Assembly (NCBI GenBank): GCA_023212725.1
Contig: JALBYF010000001.1
Coordinates: 496,001 to 560,000 of the forward strand
Origin: Tranzscheliella williamsii
Lineage: Eukaryota; Basidiomycota; Ustilaginomycetes; Ustilaginales; Ustilaginaceae
Length of the DNA stretch: 64,000 nt
Direction of reading: 5' to 3'
How positions within the stretch are numbered: the first letter of the stretch is position 1; each line of letters opens with the position of its first letter. Below the pieces are notes generated by a model that saw nothing but the letters and a program-made list of their open reading frames with translations, was not told the origin of the DNA and ran no database searches. Made by a program: the position numbers and the translations under genes. Of this stretch, positions 19,298-31,400 are shown one piece after another.

Positions 19298-22111
19298 CTA
19301 CTCGCCCGAGAAGAGGCGCTTGATGAGGTAGACAGTTGCTCCGAGCATCCGGAAGAGCGCGAGGCCTGCGACCGAGTAGAGGAGGAATCCCATGTAGACG
19401 GTCCGCGTGCTCAGCGAGCTGACGTTCAGGATGCCGACCACCAGCGCTGCATTGCTCAGACTCCAGCAGAGCACGACGTTGGTGCGGACGGTCGCGTAGT
19501 AGTCCTTCTGCTTCTGATCGCGGTCCACAGCGCCGGGCCCTGTTTTGGGCGGCTTGTTGCTCAGCACGTGGATGGCGTCGTCATAGGCGTCATTGATATC
19601 CTTGGACTCGGTCGGGATGGCCACCTCGACCTGGTTGCTCCCAGACCCGCCAACGACGCCCAGATCCGTCATGACCGTGTCGGATCCCTTGGTGCCCCAC
19701 GAGATGTCGTTGATGTTGGCAAAGGCATAGATGCTGATCACGTTGACAAACGTCGGCGCCATCAAAAGATACTGGACAATCGAAGTGACCATGTGCCATG
19801 GCTCGAGGAACATAATACTGGCAATCAACCAGATTCCGTACGTACTTGCCAGTGAGATCACAATGTTGACAAAGGTTTGGTTCGATACCAAGGACTCGGC
19901 TCCCGGGCCGTTGGCTCCCGTCGCACTGAGAATGGAGTCGACAGCCAGGTAGACCGCCGCTGCGGTCATGTACAGGGTAAGGAGAGCGAACACCACCATG
20001 GCGAGCGTATAGCCAAACTTGCTGCCGGCGGGGCGGTTGCCCATGGACAACAAGAAACAGAAAATGATAAAGGCGACGTAGACGTACGAGAGAACTTGAT
20101 TGGGGACCTTCAGCGCGTGGACCCTTTCGCTCATGGCGCTGGTCAAGATGAAGAAGGCAATGAAGAAATTAGCCATACCGAACCAGGAAAAGATCAGCTG
20201 GATCGTCTGATAGATGATCTCGACGTGAAGCGCAAACTTGCGGCCGAAAGAGTGCGAGGATCGATAGATGTAGCCAAACTTGATGATTGAATGAATACCG
20301 GCAAAGAAGGATCCATTGAGCCACCTTCGTCGCTGCGAAATCAGCTCGGGCACCTGGTCTGGAACGTCTGTGACCGCCTGAGCTGACTTGACGTAATGAA
20401 GAATCCAGGCGCTGTCACGTTTCGAGACAAGCTCCCAGCAGAGAATTCGGTCTTCTGCCAGATACATGTTACTGGTAAAGACATCTGCATCAGACTGGCC
20501 TCCGTGCAACGTCTCACCCTTGAAGTAGGAATCCAAAGGACCTTGACCCAAGCTATCGTTCTGCAGCGCAATGTAACGGTACGCTGAGAACGCTCCGGGG
20601 AGTACGGTAATGTAGCCAAATACGGATTCGAGGGGCTTGTCGAGGATATTCGACATCTTGTACTCGAAATTCTGCGCAGCAACAAGCGGATTGAGCAGAG
20701 CGCTCCAGAGCTTTCCTTTGAGCGCTACAATCTCACCACATGCGCCGCCGACATTGCTGTTAATGTCAAACGCTTTCCAAAGGTGGTAGATCGATCTTGG
20801 CCTGGGCATGGTGCCAACATCGAGGAGCACGCAAATGTTGGGCTGCAAGATTTGCCCAAAGGCGTTGAAAAACCATCGATGGGAGTTGATCTTCTTCTGA
20901 TTGCGTTCCTTGAGGCAGAAGAGGATCTGGACCGGCATGATGCCCTTTTCGCGACCTTTGAAGTGCATGCTAGGATCGATGGAGAGCTGTGCGGTGTATT
21001 CGTAGATATGTGCAGTGACGGGCTTGCCATTGACCACGTTTTTGCCGACCCCTTCCTGGTAGACACCCATTGCTGCCAAGCAGGCAAGCGTCCTCGAATT
21101 GATCTTTTGACGACCATCCGAGACGATACAGACGACGACTTTCTTCCAGCCTTCCTTGCCCCAGGTCTTGGATCTGTCACGCGTACAGAGATGGGCGATG
21201 TTGGTCATGACGCCATGCATGGTTCGGGTGAAGAGCTCTTCGTCCTCGTTGTACATTGTGAGAACGATGAAGAGCTCGGTGCGGCGGGGCGGGTCGAAGA
21301 GAACCTGCCGAAGGGTATAACGCTCATCCTTGAAGTTGTCGGGGTCGCAGGTGGCAGCTGTATACCTCATGTGGGTGAATTCGCGAGATTCTCTGTCGTT
21401 GAGCTTGTCGATCAACTTGGACGGAACAGGACAGTCGAGCACGAGATTGCCATGGTAGAGCTCGACGCGCTTCAGCGTCTTGTATCGTCTGGGCACGCGC
21501 TGAGGGATTTTGCCGAAGCGTACGCCGCCTGCTTGGCCGTTTTCGAGGACGTTGGGGTCAAAGCCGCCGGGCATGTAGTTGTCCGTGCTGGGATCGGTTG
21601 GATGCAAGAGCCTGCCCCTAGCTTGTCCAGCGACGGCATCTTCGTCCATCACTTCGTCGTCTCCGTCGGCGTACTTGTCAACGGGCCCGACATGGTTGCC
21701 GTTCTGATCGAAGTGGGAGGCGGGAGCATATGCGTAGTTGCCTTCGCGTGGAAGGAGAGGCACATCGCCGTCGCGGTCGTCGAAAGGATCGCCGGCGCCT
21801 GGGTGCGGGACGTGTGCATATGGGTTGGCAAGCTGCGGCGAGCCTACCTGAGGAGGATAGGGACTGTGGTGGTCGTAGTAGTCGGTCGATGGCATCTCAT
21901 ACGCAACATGATCACCCGAGTTGGACGGAACGACGTAGGGGTCGTAGGGCACATGCGGAGGCGAGGTAGGTTCTGCACCCATATCGTAGGTAGGATAGGC
22001 ATGATGCGTCAAGGACTGCCTTCGAGCTTCGGCGGTCTGTGGATGAGAGTCGGGCGAGTGTTCGCTTGGGTCAGCTCTGCCAGCACCGCCAAATGGAAAC
22101 CTCGGCGGCAT
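19298..22111 (-). CDS. Chitin synthase, division 1 (Chs1/Chs2-type)
   Basis: The 937-residue plasma-membrane glycosyltransferase polymerises UDP-GlcNAc into chitin for the cell wall and septum. Residues 1-190 are a disordered His/Tyr/Pro-rich head. The chitin_synth_1N block ([21 protein letters not shown]) follows, then the GT2 catalytic domain ([20 protein letters not shown], then [10 protein letters not shown]). Key motifs are LLDVGT at about 429, AEDRIL at about 551 (catalytic Asp) and QRRRWLNG at about 591, the processivity and product-binding signature. Six or seven membrane segments lie between about 620 and the C-terminus. The ATG at 22111 is first in frame and the gene is intronless. 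Length and motif order match yeast Chs2-like enzymes; the exact class (I, II or III) would need a tree. Confidence 0.96.
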   Translation of the reverse strand: MPPRFPFGGAGRADPSEHSPDSHPQTAEARRQSLTHHAYPTYDMGAEPTSPPHVPYDPYVVPSNSGDHVAYEMPSTDYYDHHSPYPPQVGSPQLANPYAHVPHPGAGDPFDDRDGDVPLLPREGNYAYAPASHFDQNGNHVGPVDKYADGDDEVMDEDAVAGQARGRLLHPTDPSTDNYMPGGFDPNVLENGQAGGVRFGKIPQRVPRRYKTLKRVELYHGNLVLDCPVPSKLIDKLNDRESREFTHMRYTAATCDPDNFKDERYTLRQVLFDPPRRTELFIVLTMYNEDEELFTRTMHGVMTNIAHLCTRDRSKTWGKEGWKKVVVCIVSDGRQKINSRTLACLAAMGVYQEGVGKNVVNGKPVTAHIYEYTAQLSIDPSMHFKGREKGIMPVQILFCLKERNQKKINSHRWFFNAFGQILQPNICVLLDVGTMPRPRSIYHLWKAFDINSNVGGACGEIVALKGKLWSALLNPLVAAQNFEYKMSNILDKPLESVFGYITVLPGAFSAYRYIALQNDSLGQGPLDSYFKGETLHGGQSDADVFTSNMYLAEDRILCWELVSKRDSAWILHYVKSAQAVTDVPDQVPELISQRRRWLNGSFFAGIHSIIKFGYIYRSSHSFGRKFALHVEIIYQTIQLIFSWFGMANFFIAFFILTSAMSERVHALKVPNQVLSYVYVAFIIFCFLLSMGNRPAGSKFGYTLAMVVFALLTLYMTAAAVYLAVDSILSATGANGPGAESLVSNQTFVNIVISLASTYGIWLIASIMFLEPWHMVTSIVQYLLMAPTFVNVISIYAFANINDISWGTKGSDTVMTDLGVVGGSGSNQVEVAIPTESKDINDAYDDAIHVLSNKPPKTGPGAVDRDQKQKDYYATVRTNVVLCWSLSNAALVVGILNVSSLSTRTVYMGFLLYSVAGLALFRMLGATVYLIKRLFSGE

Positions 22112-23064
22112 GATTAGGAATTGCGAGCAGAGTCAAGAGAGCTGTCGCTCGCACCTAGAACGCTGCTAGCTTCTATTCTCTCCGCTCTGCAAGGGAAAGG
22201 ATACTGTCCCGGATGACGCCGACGGAGTGATGATGATAGAGATGGAGGAGAGACGGCGAGAGAGCGGTGAAGCGGTGAAGCGGTGAAGCGGTGAAGCAGT
22301 GAAGCGGTGTCAGGAGGTTCCGATGACGGTCTACAAGCCGTCGGGAGGGCAGCCGCTACCAATGGCTAGATTGAGATTGTGATGTTACGAGGTGCGTATC
22401 CTTGTCATCTGCAAGCTCTCTTCTGCATCTCCAAAGACCCAACTCTGCCGCTACGCCCGACGACATGATCGTGATTCTCTTCCTGCATCTCTTTCCTCGG
22501 TCTTGTAATATTCTCCAACAGAAAGCTGGACAATTTGTATTCGTGATGGGATGGTACGCGCATCTCCGGACCCTGTGCCGAAGTAGCATTAATTGTGTGT
22601 TACTTTGGGATGCATTTTGAAAGATTCTGCGATTCAAGCGGGCGCTGCCACTGCCCCTATGTGGATGCAGGCTGTGCGGAAAGGACCAAGAGCAGCCAAG
22701 CCAGGTCGAGCCGATGCGGCTGCCCTCCACCGATCAGGCTGTGCTGGGTTCACAACTGCCGTCCGTAGTCTCCAGCAAAGACGCCATAGTGCAGCGTTGA
22801 GCCCAATACCAATTACAGCCCAATGCCGAACACCGCCACAATGCCACACCACTTTGACATGGTATGGCATGACAATTTAACATTTTTCTCATCGGTTCAC
22901 GGCAACATCTACTCACTCGTCACTCTTTGCACATCCACGATATCCTTACAACGCGTCATCGTAACATGCATAGCTTGAGTAGACGACGCGTCAATTCACA
23001 AAGAACATATGATGAGAAGTGGTGGAGATGCTATTGATGCCGAACGCAGTTTCGTAGACGCTAG
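22112..23064. other. Chitin synthase promoter/leader and 3' flank of the Pil1-prephenate dehydratase gene
   Basis: No gene is supported. The stretch contains the octamer repeat at 22263-22310, probably within the chitin synthase leader or promoter. Confidence 0.55.
22263..22310. repeat. Octanucleotide tandem repeat (AGCGGTGA)n
   Basis: Six consecutive 8-bp units; copies 1-4 are identical, copy 5 is AGCAGTGA and copy 6 AGCGGTGT. It lies about 150 bp upstream of the chitin synthase ATG. Confidence 0.95.
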
Positions 23065-26000
23065 CTAGGGCTGGACGGAGGGGTCAACAGGCTGGTAGGC
23101 CGGCAACGACTCATCCTCTTCGAGATGTGCTTCGTCCTGCCTCTCTTGAAGGCCTTGCAGACGCTCCACCGCCTGAGAGTGTCCAGAGGCACCGCTCTGC
23201 TGCTGTGCACCGTATGGCTGCACTGACTCCTGTTGCCGGCCAAGGCGCGCCTCTGACGCGTGTTGTCGCACTTCCTCCGCTTCTTGTCTTGCTTCTAGCT
23301 CCTTCCGTTCTCGGTCGTTGAGATGAGGCGTGGCAGAGTGTGCATAAGCCGTCGACCCTGGCTGCATAGAAGAGGAGGCGTTGGGTCCAGGATCCAGTCT
23401 AGTGGGATTCCGGATCCCGAACCTAGACGAATCAGAAGCTCCTTGTCCTGGCAACGATCCTTGGCCACTAGATGCCGCTGCCTTTGGACGGTCACCGCTG
23501 AGCGTCTCGGCGTCCACCCTCCAGCTACCCAGATAGCTGATACAAGATTGCGATAAGGTAGCAGACATCCTTTCGACGATCTGCTTGAGCTGCCTTTCAA
23601 GGCCTGGTGCTAAAGCGGCCGCAAATTGCACCTCGAAGAGATAACTGGCCTTCCATACACTGCTTGGAATGGTAGAAGCATAGTGTGCCGCTGGTCGACG
23701 GTCGATCTTTCTAATAACAAGTTCACTGTTCCTGCCAAGTTCGGTCAAGACCTGACCAACGACAGTAGAATACTCGCCTGGGGTACTGCTCTCAAGCAGA
23801 AGATCTGAGGAAAGCGGGTCGTGGATTCGCAATAACGCCCGTGCTATTCTCGTGGCGGGCACAGTTGAGCCGTACAGCCTTGATAGACCGCCCGGAAGAG
23901 CACGCGAGGCGATCAAATCCTCTGCAGGCTCACTCGACAGAACCAAAAACCTCGTTCGATTGTCTTCGACATCCTGAATTCCGGACCTGAGCACTCGCAC
24001 CCCAGTCGTGGTTGCGGCAGTTTCGGCTCCAATGGCAACCACCAACGATAGTGGCGCGAATCCGAGCGATTCATGCGCGTGACTGACCGAGGTGGAAGAC
24101 ACTCCGGGGGCTGTACCGGCTTCAAATTCCATTAGAGTACTTGCCGCGGCAGCCGTGGACTCGACCGCTTTCCTACGAGCTTGAGGCAGGTATCGAGTGA
24201 GAAACTGCGAGCACTGACCCAAAGCTTGCTCGTGTGAGATGACGTTGGTGATGTTTGAAAGCGTGTCATCCCGGATTGTCAAGTTCGTATCGGCATCCCC
24301 TTGCAGCTGGAGCAAGTGCTGGTATGTTTTGGGCCCACACAACAAAGCATGACGAACGGCGAGAGTCGTCTCCCCGATGACGTGTAGTTTGGATCCTTGC
24401 GAGGGATTCATTGCATGGCGGTCACCACTCCCAACGCCGAGAAGGCTGTCAAGCGTGTCCTGAACTGGCCCGAAGGTGCTGTTTTCGATTGGCACGACGG
24501 CTAATTTTGCGTTTCCAGGCGTGCCGCGTCGCACGAAATCGATAGCACCGTTGATGCTCTGCATCGGGATGAGATTGACGCTACTACTATCAAACAGCTT
24601 TAGAGCTGCCTGGTGTGTGTATGTGCCGGGCGGACCGAGATAGGCCACCGCCCCTGCCGAGACGGAACCAGATCGCTGGTTGGCGGAGGATCGACGAGGG
24701 CGCAGAGTTCCGGAGCTGGGGCCTCCCGGTCCACTGGGCACGACGCCAGTCTCGGCGATGGTAGGGCCCGGTGGACTCTTGTCATACTCATCGTGCTGGA
24801 TACTTATGTCGGTGGGCTCCAGAGACATGGAACTCTTGCGAGGACTAGTAGGTGAGAAAACGTTCTCCATCTGTGTCGGGTGAGAACCACCTTGAGGTCG
24901 TGGCGGCAAATCTGGAGCAGGGATGACAGCGGGGCTCAGGTTGAGGCCATGGCTCGAGCTTTGGCTATCGTTTGTCGAAGGTCGATCTGATCTGCTTGCT
25001 TGATCCGAGGAGAAGCTTGACCTTCCCGGCCTTGTAGGTTCCAACAAAGGTGAGACCGAGGCATGCATTTGAGCTGGTGTTGAAGTACGTTCGTCCCTGT
25101 CCAAATCCATTCGATGGGAGACACCAAAGGAGACGGTATCAGCCCTACCCAGACTTGAATTGGTAGATGTCATGGTCAACGATTGCACTGGCGGAATGGT
25201 CTCATCTTTCCTATATGCGGCAAGGGCGGCGCTTGCAGCAGCACGAATGTCTGCTATTTTCGTTGCGCCTTGCCAAAGGGGGATGGTCTCGCCCCTGGGC
25301 TTGGCAGTAGCCGGGAACGGAGATTTGTCTGTTGACGTCTCATTAGCGATGAGTTTGCCATAGCGAGCAAGCAGGGCTGTTTTCTCGCCGAGTTCGATGA
25401 GACTGTCAAACATGGCGTTGTATCCATCTTTGACACTTTGTCGCTTGAGCCTGCTGAGGTATTCCTCGTCAGCCTGATCGTCGTCAATCAGCGTTCGGAG
25501 TTGCTTCTCGAGATCAAGTGCTTTGTTGTTTCCACTAGCTGTGGCGCGCTCCGGGGCCAAGGCGAGCAGTTCTTTCTTGAGCTTGTTGCGTGCCATCCGT
25601 CGGGAGCTCAACTCCATCTCACTCTTCTCGAATTGCTTGAGCTTGGAACGCGCCTTTTCAGCTCTCTGACTATGGGCGACCTGAAGCTGTCCTACTTCGT
25701 GCCAGATGTATGCCAACCTATCGGTAATGTCAGCCAACATCTCATCTCCGACGCTATCTTCGCGTTTTTCTGGTAGGTGGCTTTGACCCCAAGTGTACGT
25801 TGCCCTTGCGAGCCCCTTGGATTCCCTACCGGCTGCTTCATGATCAATATTGAGACTCTTGACAGCCTGGCTAAGCAGATGGAATTGGCGATTCGACTCG
25901 TAGCGTGGATCGACCGCAGCAAGACCTTGGCGCAGGATGTGGGGAACGGAGCCGGTGTAGCTGAAGTTAGACCCAGACGAGGTGGCACCTCCAGCGCTGT

Positions 26001-26106
26001 TACTATTGCCTTTATTGCCATCGGCCGAGGAAGAGGAATGGTGTGCTTGAAGCTGCTGCGCCGCAGCCTCGGCTCGCTCCCTTGCTTTTGCGAAGAAAGA
26101 GGCCAT
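23065..26106 (-). CDS. Eisosome Pil1/Lsp1-type BAR domain fused to prephenate dehydratase (Pha2)
   Basis: The single-exon product has 1013 residues from the ATG at 26106. The frame opens earlier at an ATG at 26223, but a TATA box at about 26235 makes the later start more likely. Residues about 35-300 match Pil1/Lsp1 eisosome BAR proteins: a WGQ block, DITDRLAYIWHEVGQL, then YNAMFDSLIELGEKTALLARYGKLI. A Ser/Pro-rich linker follows. Residues about 486-760 are a complete prephenate dehydratase: YLGPPGTYTHQAAL, VVPIENSTFGPVQDTLDSLL, and NRTRFLVL with the catalytic Thr-Arg-Phe. An ACT-like regulatory domain (about 805-865, ending YLGSWRV) and a Gln/Glu-rich coiled tail complete it. Prephenate dehydratase makes phenylpyruvate for phenylalanine synthesis and is normally a small soluble enzyme. 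Anchoring it to plasma-membrane furrows is inference. Confidence 0.9.
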   Translation of the reverse strand: MASFFAKARERAEAAAQQLQAHHSSSSADGNKGNSNSAGGATSSGSNFSYTGSVPHILRQGLAAVDPRYESNRQFHLLSQAVKSLNIDHEAAGRESKGLARATYTWGQSHLPEKREDSVGDEMLADITDRLAYIWHEVGQLQVAHSQRAEKARSKLKQFEKSEMELSSRRMARNKLKKELLALAPERATASGNNKALDLEKQLRTLIDDDQADEEYLSRLKRQSVKDGYNAMFDSLIELGEKTALLARYGKLIANETSTDKSPFPATAKPRGETIPLWQGATKIADIRAAASAALAAYRKDETIPPVQSLTMTSTNSSLGRADTVSFGVSHRMDLDRDERTSTPAQMHASVSPLLEPTRPGRSSFSSDQASRSDRPSTNDSQSSSHGLNLSPAVIPAPDLPPRPQGGSHPTQMENVFSPTSPRKSSMSLEPTDISIQHDEYDKSPPGPTIAETGVVPSGPGGPSSGTLRPRRSSANQRSGSVSAGAVAYLGPPGTYTHQAALKLFDSSSVNLIPMQSINGAIDFVRRGTPGNAKLAVVPIENSTFGPVQDTLDSLLGVGSGDRHAMNPSQGSKLHVIGETTLAVRHALLCGPKTYQHLLQLQGDADTNLTIRDDTLSNITNVISHEQALGQCSQFLTRYLPQARRKAVESTAAAASTLMEFEAGTAPGVSSTSVSHAHESLGFAPLSLVVAIGAETAATTTGVRVLRSGIQDVEDNRTRFLVLSSEPAEDLIASRALPGGLSRLYGSTVPATRIARALLRIHDPLSSDLLLESSTPGEYSTVVGQVLTELGRNSELVIRKIDRRPAAHYASTIPSSVWKASYLFEVQFAAALAPGLERQLKQIVERMSATLSQSCISYLGSWRVDAETLSGDRPKAAASSGQGSLPGQGASDSSRFGIRNPTRLDPGPNASSSMQPGSTAYAHSATPHLNDRERKELEARQEAEEVRQHASEARLGRQQESVQPYGAQQQSGASGHSQAVERLQGLQERQDEAHLEEDESLPAYQPVDPSVQP

Positions 26107-26831
26107 AATGATACTCAGTTTACTCGGGAGGCAATGAAGCGCGGGCTGCCTAACAACTAAACGGCAGACAGTCGACGTTGGAGTGTGAGTGACAAGGATA
26201 GATGAGGAAGCGGGGCGTTGCATTTACACTCACGTATATATGCATAACTTGTCTCGAGGCACGAGACGAGTCAACCGGCCAAAGAACCGTGCACGCCCCG
26301 CTTATTCCTTTTGACAGTCTAACAACGTGAAAGTATTTGTGATTTCGACTTGCACCGCTTCTTCCAGGCCAACCTCACACACTTAACTGCTGGGATAACG
26401 TTTGGTGAGTGGCGGAGAAGCAGGCCAACAGGGTCCGCAGAACTGTCAGGAGGCCAATTGAGATTGCCTCCGGTCGTTGAGCATCCCACGACATCCTGTG
26501 ACTGTATGAAGATGCGAATCGCGACGAGTCGAAAGCGCTTCTCGAACATCCGTGCATAGACTCCGCTCAAATTAAGCACAGGAGATAGATAGCGGCGAAC
26601 AGCTTCTGACACGAGGCAGAAAGGAGTGCCGTAGCACAGAACGGTATTCATTGATGGGTCTGATCGATGGCGAGATCGGGTGGTAGGCAGTACAAATACA
26701 GTGTCAGCACATACTGTTAGAGAAAAAGCAGGACGGAAACTCTGCCAGAATTGGCGGGCGATTACTGGAGGAACTTTGGTGGACGGGCGGGCTACCGTAT
26801 CACTTTCTTCACTCTGGCACTTGTGAATGGA
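26107..26831. other. Spacer: Pil1-prephenate dehydratase promoter and Rrp42 3' flank
   Basis: Both neighbours are on the minus strand. The only recognisable element is the TATA box at 26234-26242; no other gene is visible. Confidence 0.55.
26234..26242 (-). promoter_or_regulatory. TATA box of the Pil1-prephenate dehydratase gene
   Basis: ATATATAC on the minus strand lies 128 bp above the ATG at 26106 but only 11 bp above the alternative ATG at 26223, which favours translation from 26106. Confidence 0.5.
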
Positions 26832-28014
26832 TCAGAATTCCTCGTTTTGTAGATCTGTCGAGTCGACAGAGAGCTGTTGGATGAGAGCATCGGCTAGTCT
26901 CGCAGCTTGTACTGTACCGATGTGGATAGCTTCACTGATGCGCTTGAATGAAATCTCTTCAGTACCGTCCATTCTGACTGCCAGAACCTTGGAAGTGCGG
27001 GAGGCAAGCACCTGAACGCGCGAGGCTACGCATCCCTCTTCGTCCGCGTTGGCATCTAGCAGATAGCTCTGTGGTAGAATGTTGACCGTGATGCACAGAG
27101 GCAGGTCTTGCCGGCCGGCAAGCAAGGTGCCTTCCTCGCTGCTACTTTCCAGTTCGAAGTCAACAATTTTGGAATCTTGCGCGCTGACGCCGACTCCTCT
27201 TTGCGGAATCGCATTGATTGCGCCCCGTGGCTTCTTTTTGAGGAGACCTTTGATACCCATTTGGTCTAGATCGCCCTGTGTATTCTCAAACGCTCCTTGC
27301 GTAGCGTTGCCCGAGGTGTCCAACGTCGCTGGTGCCTCAAAGGCGACACCTTTCGTGACCGGGATGCGGGTATCGTAAAAAGCGGAGAAGATGGCAGCAA
27401 ATGCGGCATCGAAGAAGTTCCCGCCCGATAAGGAGGTGACAAGGAGATCGATATAGACGGTCCAGTGCTTGGCATTGGCAATGATGAGAAGCTGGTGTAA
27501 CGGCAAAGGCGACGATCTTGAAGAAAAGGCTGAGTTGACCATCGATGATAGTGAGATGGCAAGGGTATCTAGAGCCTTGTTGTCAAAAGAGTGTACAAGC
27601 GCCTGCGAGCTAAAAAGCGGGAACAACAGACAGATTGGTTAGCTCGAACTCCCTTCTCAGCCGTACAGCGTGGTGCGATGAGCGTACTTACTAGTCAACA
27701 GAGCATTTGATGCGGCCCATCCGCTTGCTTTCGCTCGCCTGTTCCTGCTCATCCTGGGTCTGGAATTCTGGCTCTTCGTCCTCGTCGTCGCTGTTTTCGT
27801 CAAAAGTGCTGACCTCAGCCTTGATCCCGCAATGGACTTCAGTGCCGCCTAAGCTGATCTTGGCCGAGCCATTGGCCTGTGCAGCAATATTCGAGTCTAC
27901 ATGGAGTGGACGGAATGCCAACAGCTGGCGACCGTCGGATCGCTGTGGTGGGTCGGATGTAAGCCCTCGCAGAAAGAAGTCGGCTTGCGACTTAGACAGA
28001 ATATGCGGGGTCAT
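26832..28014 (-). CDS. RRP42: Exosome core subunit Rrp42 (EXOSC7), two exons
   Basis: Exon 1 runs 28014-27692 and exon 2 27609-26832. The 82-bp intron 27610-27691 has donor GTAAGT and a pyrimidine-rich CTTTTTAG acceptor. Splicing gives 366 residues with a seamless CSVDYSQALVHSF junction. The N-terminus (LSKSQADFFLRG, then RSDGRQLLAFRP) and the RNase PH-fold core (HWTVYIDLLVTSLSGGNFFDAAFAAIFSAFYDTRIP) match Rrp42, one of the six RNase PH-like proteins of the exosome ring, which is catalytically inert and threads RNA to Rrp44. Two acidic or low-complexity insertions are present, an Asp/Glu-rich loop at about residues 74-90 and a loop around residue 220. The gene shares a divergent promoter with condensin Ycg1. 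Confidence 0.93.
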
Positions 28015-28495
28015 GATGACCTTGGGCAGTTAGGTAACTTCCAGTACAGATGGTATAAGCAGTTCCGGTAGAGAAAACGTTGACAAAGCCTTGAGCGAGA
28101 GGAGGAGGTTGCAGTCGTCCATCGTCGAAGAATCACAATCAAAATCACAGCCAAGTGTGAGATTGTTAAGATTTTGAAACTTTTTCGACGTCCGCAAATC
28201 TCAAGTGGAGGAAAAGACGGCACGTGATGCAGCCCCGATTGAGACGTGTGAAGTCGTGAGTTTGCAGGCTGAGAGAACAACACGACAGTCACGGAGTGAG
28301 GGTGAATGAATGCCTTTGAATTGGCTGCATTTAGACGCGTCTCGTATGAATATCGAGGCAACAAACACCACCAAAAGCACCCAGCTGATGAACCCGCAAA
28401 TCGTCTGAGTTGGTTGCTTGGCCACCATCTCTCCAGCCACCACTGTCTCGCAGCGCCTTGAACCGATCTTCGCTACAGGAAGGCTTTGCAACAGG
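28015..28495. promoter_or_regulatory. Divergent promoter between RRP42 and YCG1
   Basis: This 481-bp intergenic stretch separates the two start codons. It contains one palindromic GACGCGTC at 28334-28341. A TGA at 28406 closes the Ycg1 frame upstream. No other gene is visible. Confidence 0.6.
28334..28341. promoter_or_regulatory. Candidate MCB (MluI cell-cycle box)
   Basis: The palindrome GACGCGTC contains ACGCGT, the site read by MBF-type G1/S regulators in fungi. It lies 155 bp above the condensin-gene ATG. Cell-cycle control of this gene is inference from the site alone. Confidence 0.35.
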
Positions 28496-31400
28496 ATGCC
28501 TGTCGCCGTAGCTTCCAGAGCCTCGTCTTCGGCAGCCAGCAGGGGCACAGAGGTGGCAGCGAAGGAGACCAACATCACTCTGGCCACTCTACATGCTTCC
28601 ATCCCTCCGCATTTCCAGCAAGCGCAGCATAGCCTGGCCAATCATCGGAAGAATATTGTTTCGCTGCATCGTAGTCACCTTCGAGCAGCTTCTGTCACCG
28701 AAAGGACGCCCAAGGGCACCCGCCTTGTGGGAGAAAAGGCTTTCAACGAGGTGTTTTTCGGCTGCCTGGATCGTGTTCTCCCCATCAAGAAGGGCGTCGC
28801 CAACGCCGATCGTGTCTGCAAATTTGTTGCCGCCTATGCCACTTACGCCCAGGAGCAGTTCCGTCTCCAGGCCCGTGCCGAAAAGGAGAAAGACTCCAAG
28901 AAAGCAGGGAACGACGACGACGACGACGACGACGAAGAGGAGGACACCCCAGCAACCCGATTCACCTCTCTGCTGCTCAAGCATCTCTTAAAGGGGTTTG
29001 CCTCAAAGAACAAAAATGTCCGGTTGCGATGCTGTGGATGTATCGCCCTTCTCATTAGTGGCCTTGAAAGTCTCGACGAGGCTCTTTTCCAGACACTCAA
29101 GTCTTTTCTTCTTTCGCGAGCCAAGGACAAGGAGAGCGCTGTCCGCGTACAGGCTGTTATCGCCCTTGCAAAACTGCAGGCTTCTGAGGACGATATGGAA
29201 CAACAAGATGGAGCCGAAGACGTGACGCAGGTCCTAATCGACACACTACGATTTGACCCCAGCGCCGAAGTTCGAAGAGCCGCCCTCTTCAACATCACTG
29301 CCACCGAAACCACGCAGCCACTCATCCTCGAGCGGCTGCGCGACATGGACCCCATCAACCGACGATGTGTTTATCTCGGGAGCCTGTCTATGCTTCTCCA
29401 GTCGCAAGCCAAGACTCTTCAAGAGTCTGCGCAGGCCGGTCCTTCCAGGCTTGGCCTTGATGTCGACGCTGCTGGCGAAGTCATCCGCATCGGCATTGGC
29501 GAACGCGAGCCCAGTGTGAAGCGGGCAGCAAAGAAGCTCTTCCTATCTTGGTTCGAGGCCTGCGGTTCCGACCTTGTCGTCTTTCTTAACCAGTTTGACG
29601 TAGTCGCCTCAAAGCACGTCGAGGCTGCCCTTCTGACTATTTTTGAGAGCCGACCGTCCATCGTCGCCCAAGTCTCTTTCGATGCCGACGAGTTCTGGAC
29701 CAATCTTTCTCCTTCGACCGCCTTCCTCGCTCGCGTTTTTGTCGACTACTTCAAGCGGACTGGAAACGATCGTCGGCTCGAAGAATGCCTTCCAATGGTC
29801 ACCGCTCTGGCTTTCCGAATTCAGAAAGAATACGAGGAGCTGATGAAGCTGATCGAGCACTTTAATGCTATGGCCAACAGCGTCCTTGTGCCCGAAGAGG
29901 AACAACAAATTGCCATGTTCACCATTAGGAACAAGACTTTCATCCTCTCTCAGCTACTCGGCATTGGCCTCAGTTCAGACTACGGAGATGAGATTGGTCG
30001 ACGTAAGATGTTCGGATTAGTACGAGACATGATTTCCGACGCTGGATTGCCCGAGGACCTCGTGCCTGGATGCCTGGACGTCTTGCTCAAGCTTTCGAAT
30101 GGCCAGCGCGATTTCATGCGGATGATTGTCGAGATTGTTCAAGTCCTCGGTGGAGAAGAGGAAGAAGAGACGTTCGGATACGAGAACGAGGAGGCGGACG
30201 ACACCATCAGCGTAGACGGCACCCCTCTCGCCCGCAAAAAGCCTAGAAAGTCGGTCAAGCCCAAGGATGCTCCGCAGTCGCCTTCCGGCAGTGACATAGC
30301 CGTTGAGCACCGCCGCCTTGCCATCGTTCGCGCCATGTTGGAGCGTGTGGTTGGCGCACTGCAGGAGAATACTGCCTTCCACGGTCTCATTCCCCAGCTC
30401 ATTGCGCCTGCTGTGAGGTCCAAGGATGCTTCCGTTAGAGAGCTGGGCCTGGTCTGCCTTGGGCTTTGCTGCCTTCTGGACCGCAAGCTGGCATTGGACT
30501 CCTTCCCGCTCTTCATCGACCAAGTACAGCGTGGCACGGACCAGATCAAGGTCCGAGCCGTCCAAGCTGTGTTTGACCTGTTGCTCATGCATACGATCCC
30601 CTATCTTTGCTCGCGCAACCCGGCTGGCGAAGAAATGGCCAAACGACAGATCATCACCTACCTTCTCAGCTTGCTGGAAGACGACGATCCCGCTATCCAA
30701 AGCGCCGCTTGTGAAGGTATGGCCAAGCTGATGCTTACAGGCATGGTAGAGGATGATGAGACCCTCAAGAGTCTCGTGCTGATCTACATGTCGCCAGAGA
30801 CCATGGCGAACCAGGAACTGCGCCAGTGTCTCTCGTACTTTTTGCCGGTCTATTGCGGTTCCTCCAGCTGGAACCAGCGCCGACTACAGCGCGTCTTCGT
30901 TGCCGTGCTGCAAGTGTTGACGGAGGTGTACGACGAGAAGGACGATGATCAAGAGATGGTGACCCCGGCGCAGGTCGGCCTGCAATTGCTTGACTGGACC
31001 GATCCAGAGAAGGTAATGGAGGTGGCTGGCCGGGTACGCGACGAGACGGTGCACGTCGATGTCGCCATCGACCTGATCAAAGCCATGTACACCACCGAGG
31101 AGAAAGACCAGCGGAAGGTGCTGTGCCAGCTGCTCGGCAAGCTCTACCTGCCAGAGCAGCTCGACGATGCCAAGGTGCAGCAGGTGCTCATCCTCGTCGC
31201 CGGACTGCAGAAGCTGAATCCGATCGAGGAGACCGTCTCCAAGAACGCGCTCGGGCGCTTTGAGGCCGCTTTCGCCAAGGCCTACCCGGAGCAGATCGAA
31301 GCTGGCGTCGCCGGCGTCGACCTGGAGTGCAGCGCGCTGGCAGGGCTCAAGCAGTTCTTCGAGTCGATGCGCGTGCCCGCCGACGAGATCGTCGCTTACT

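Noticed and set aside
20783..22117. Plus-strand frame of 444 codons opposite chitin synthase
   Set aside because: Antisense to a strongly conserved enzyme and without any domain of its own.
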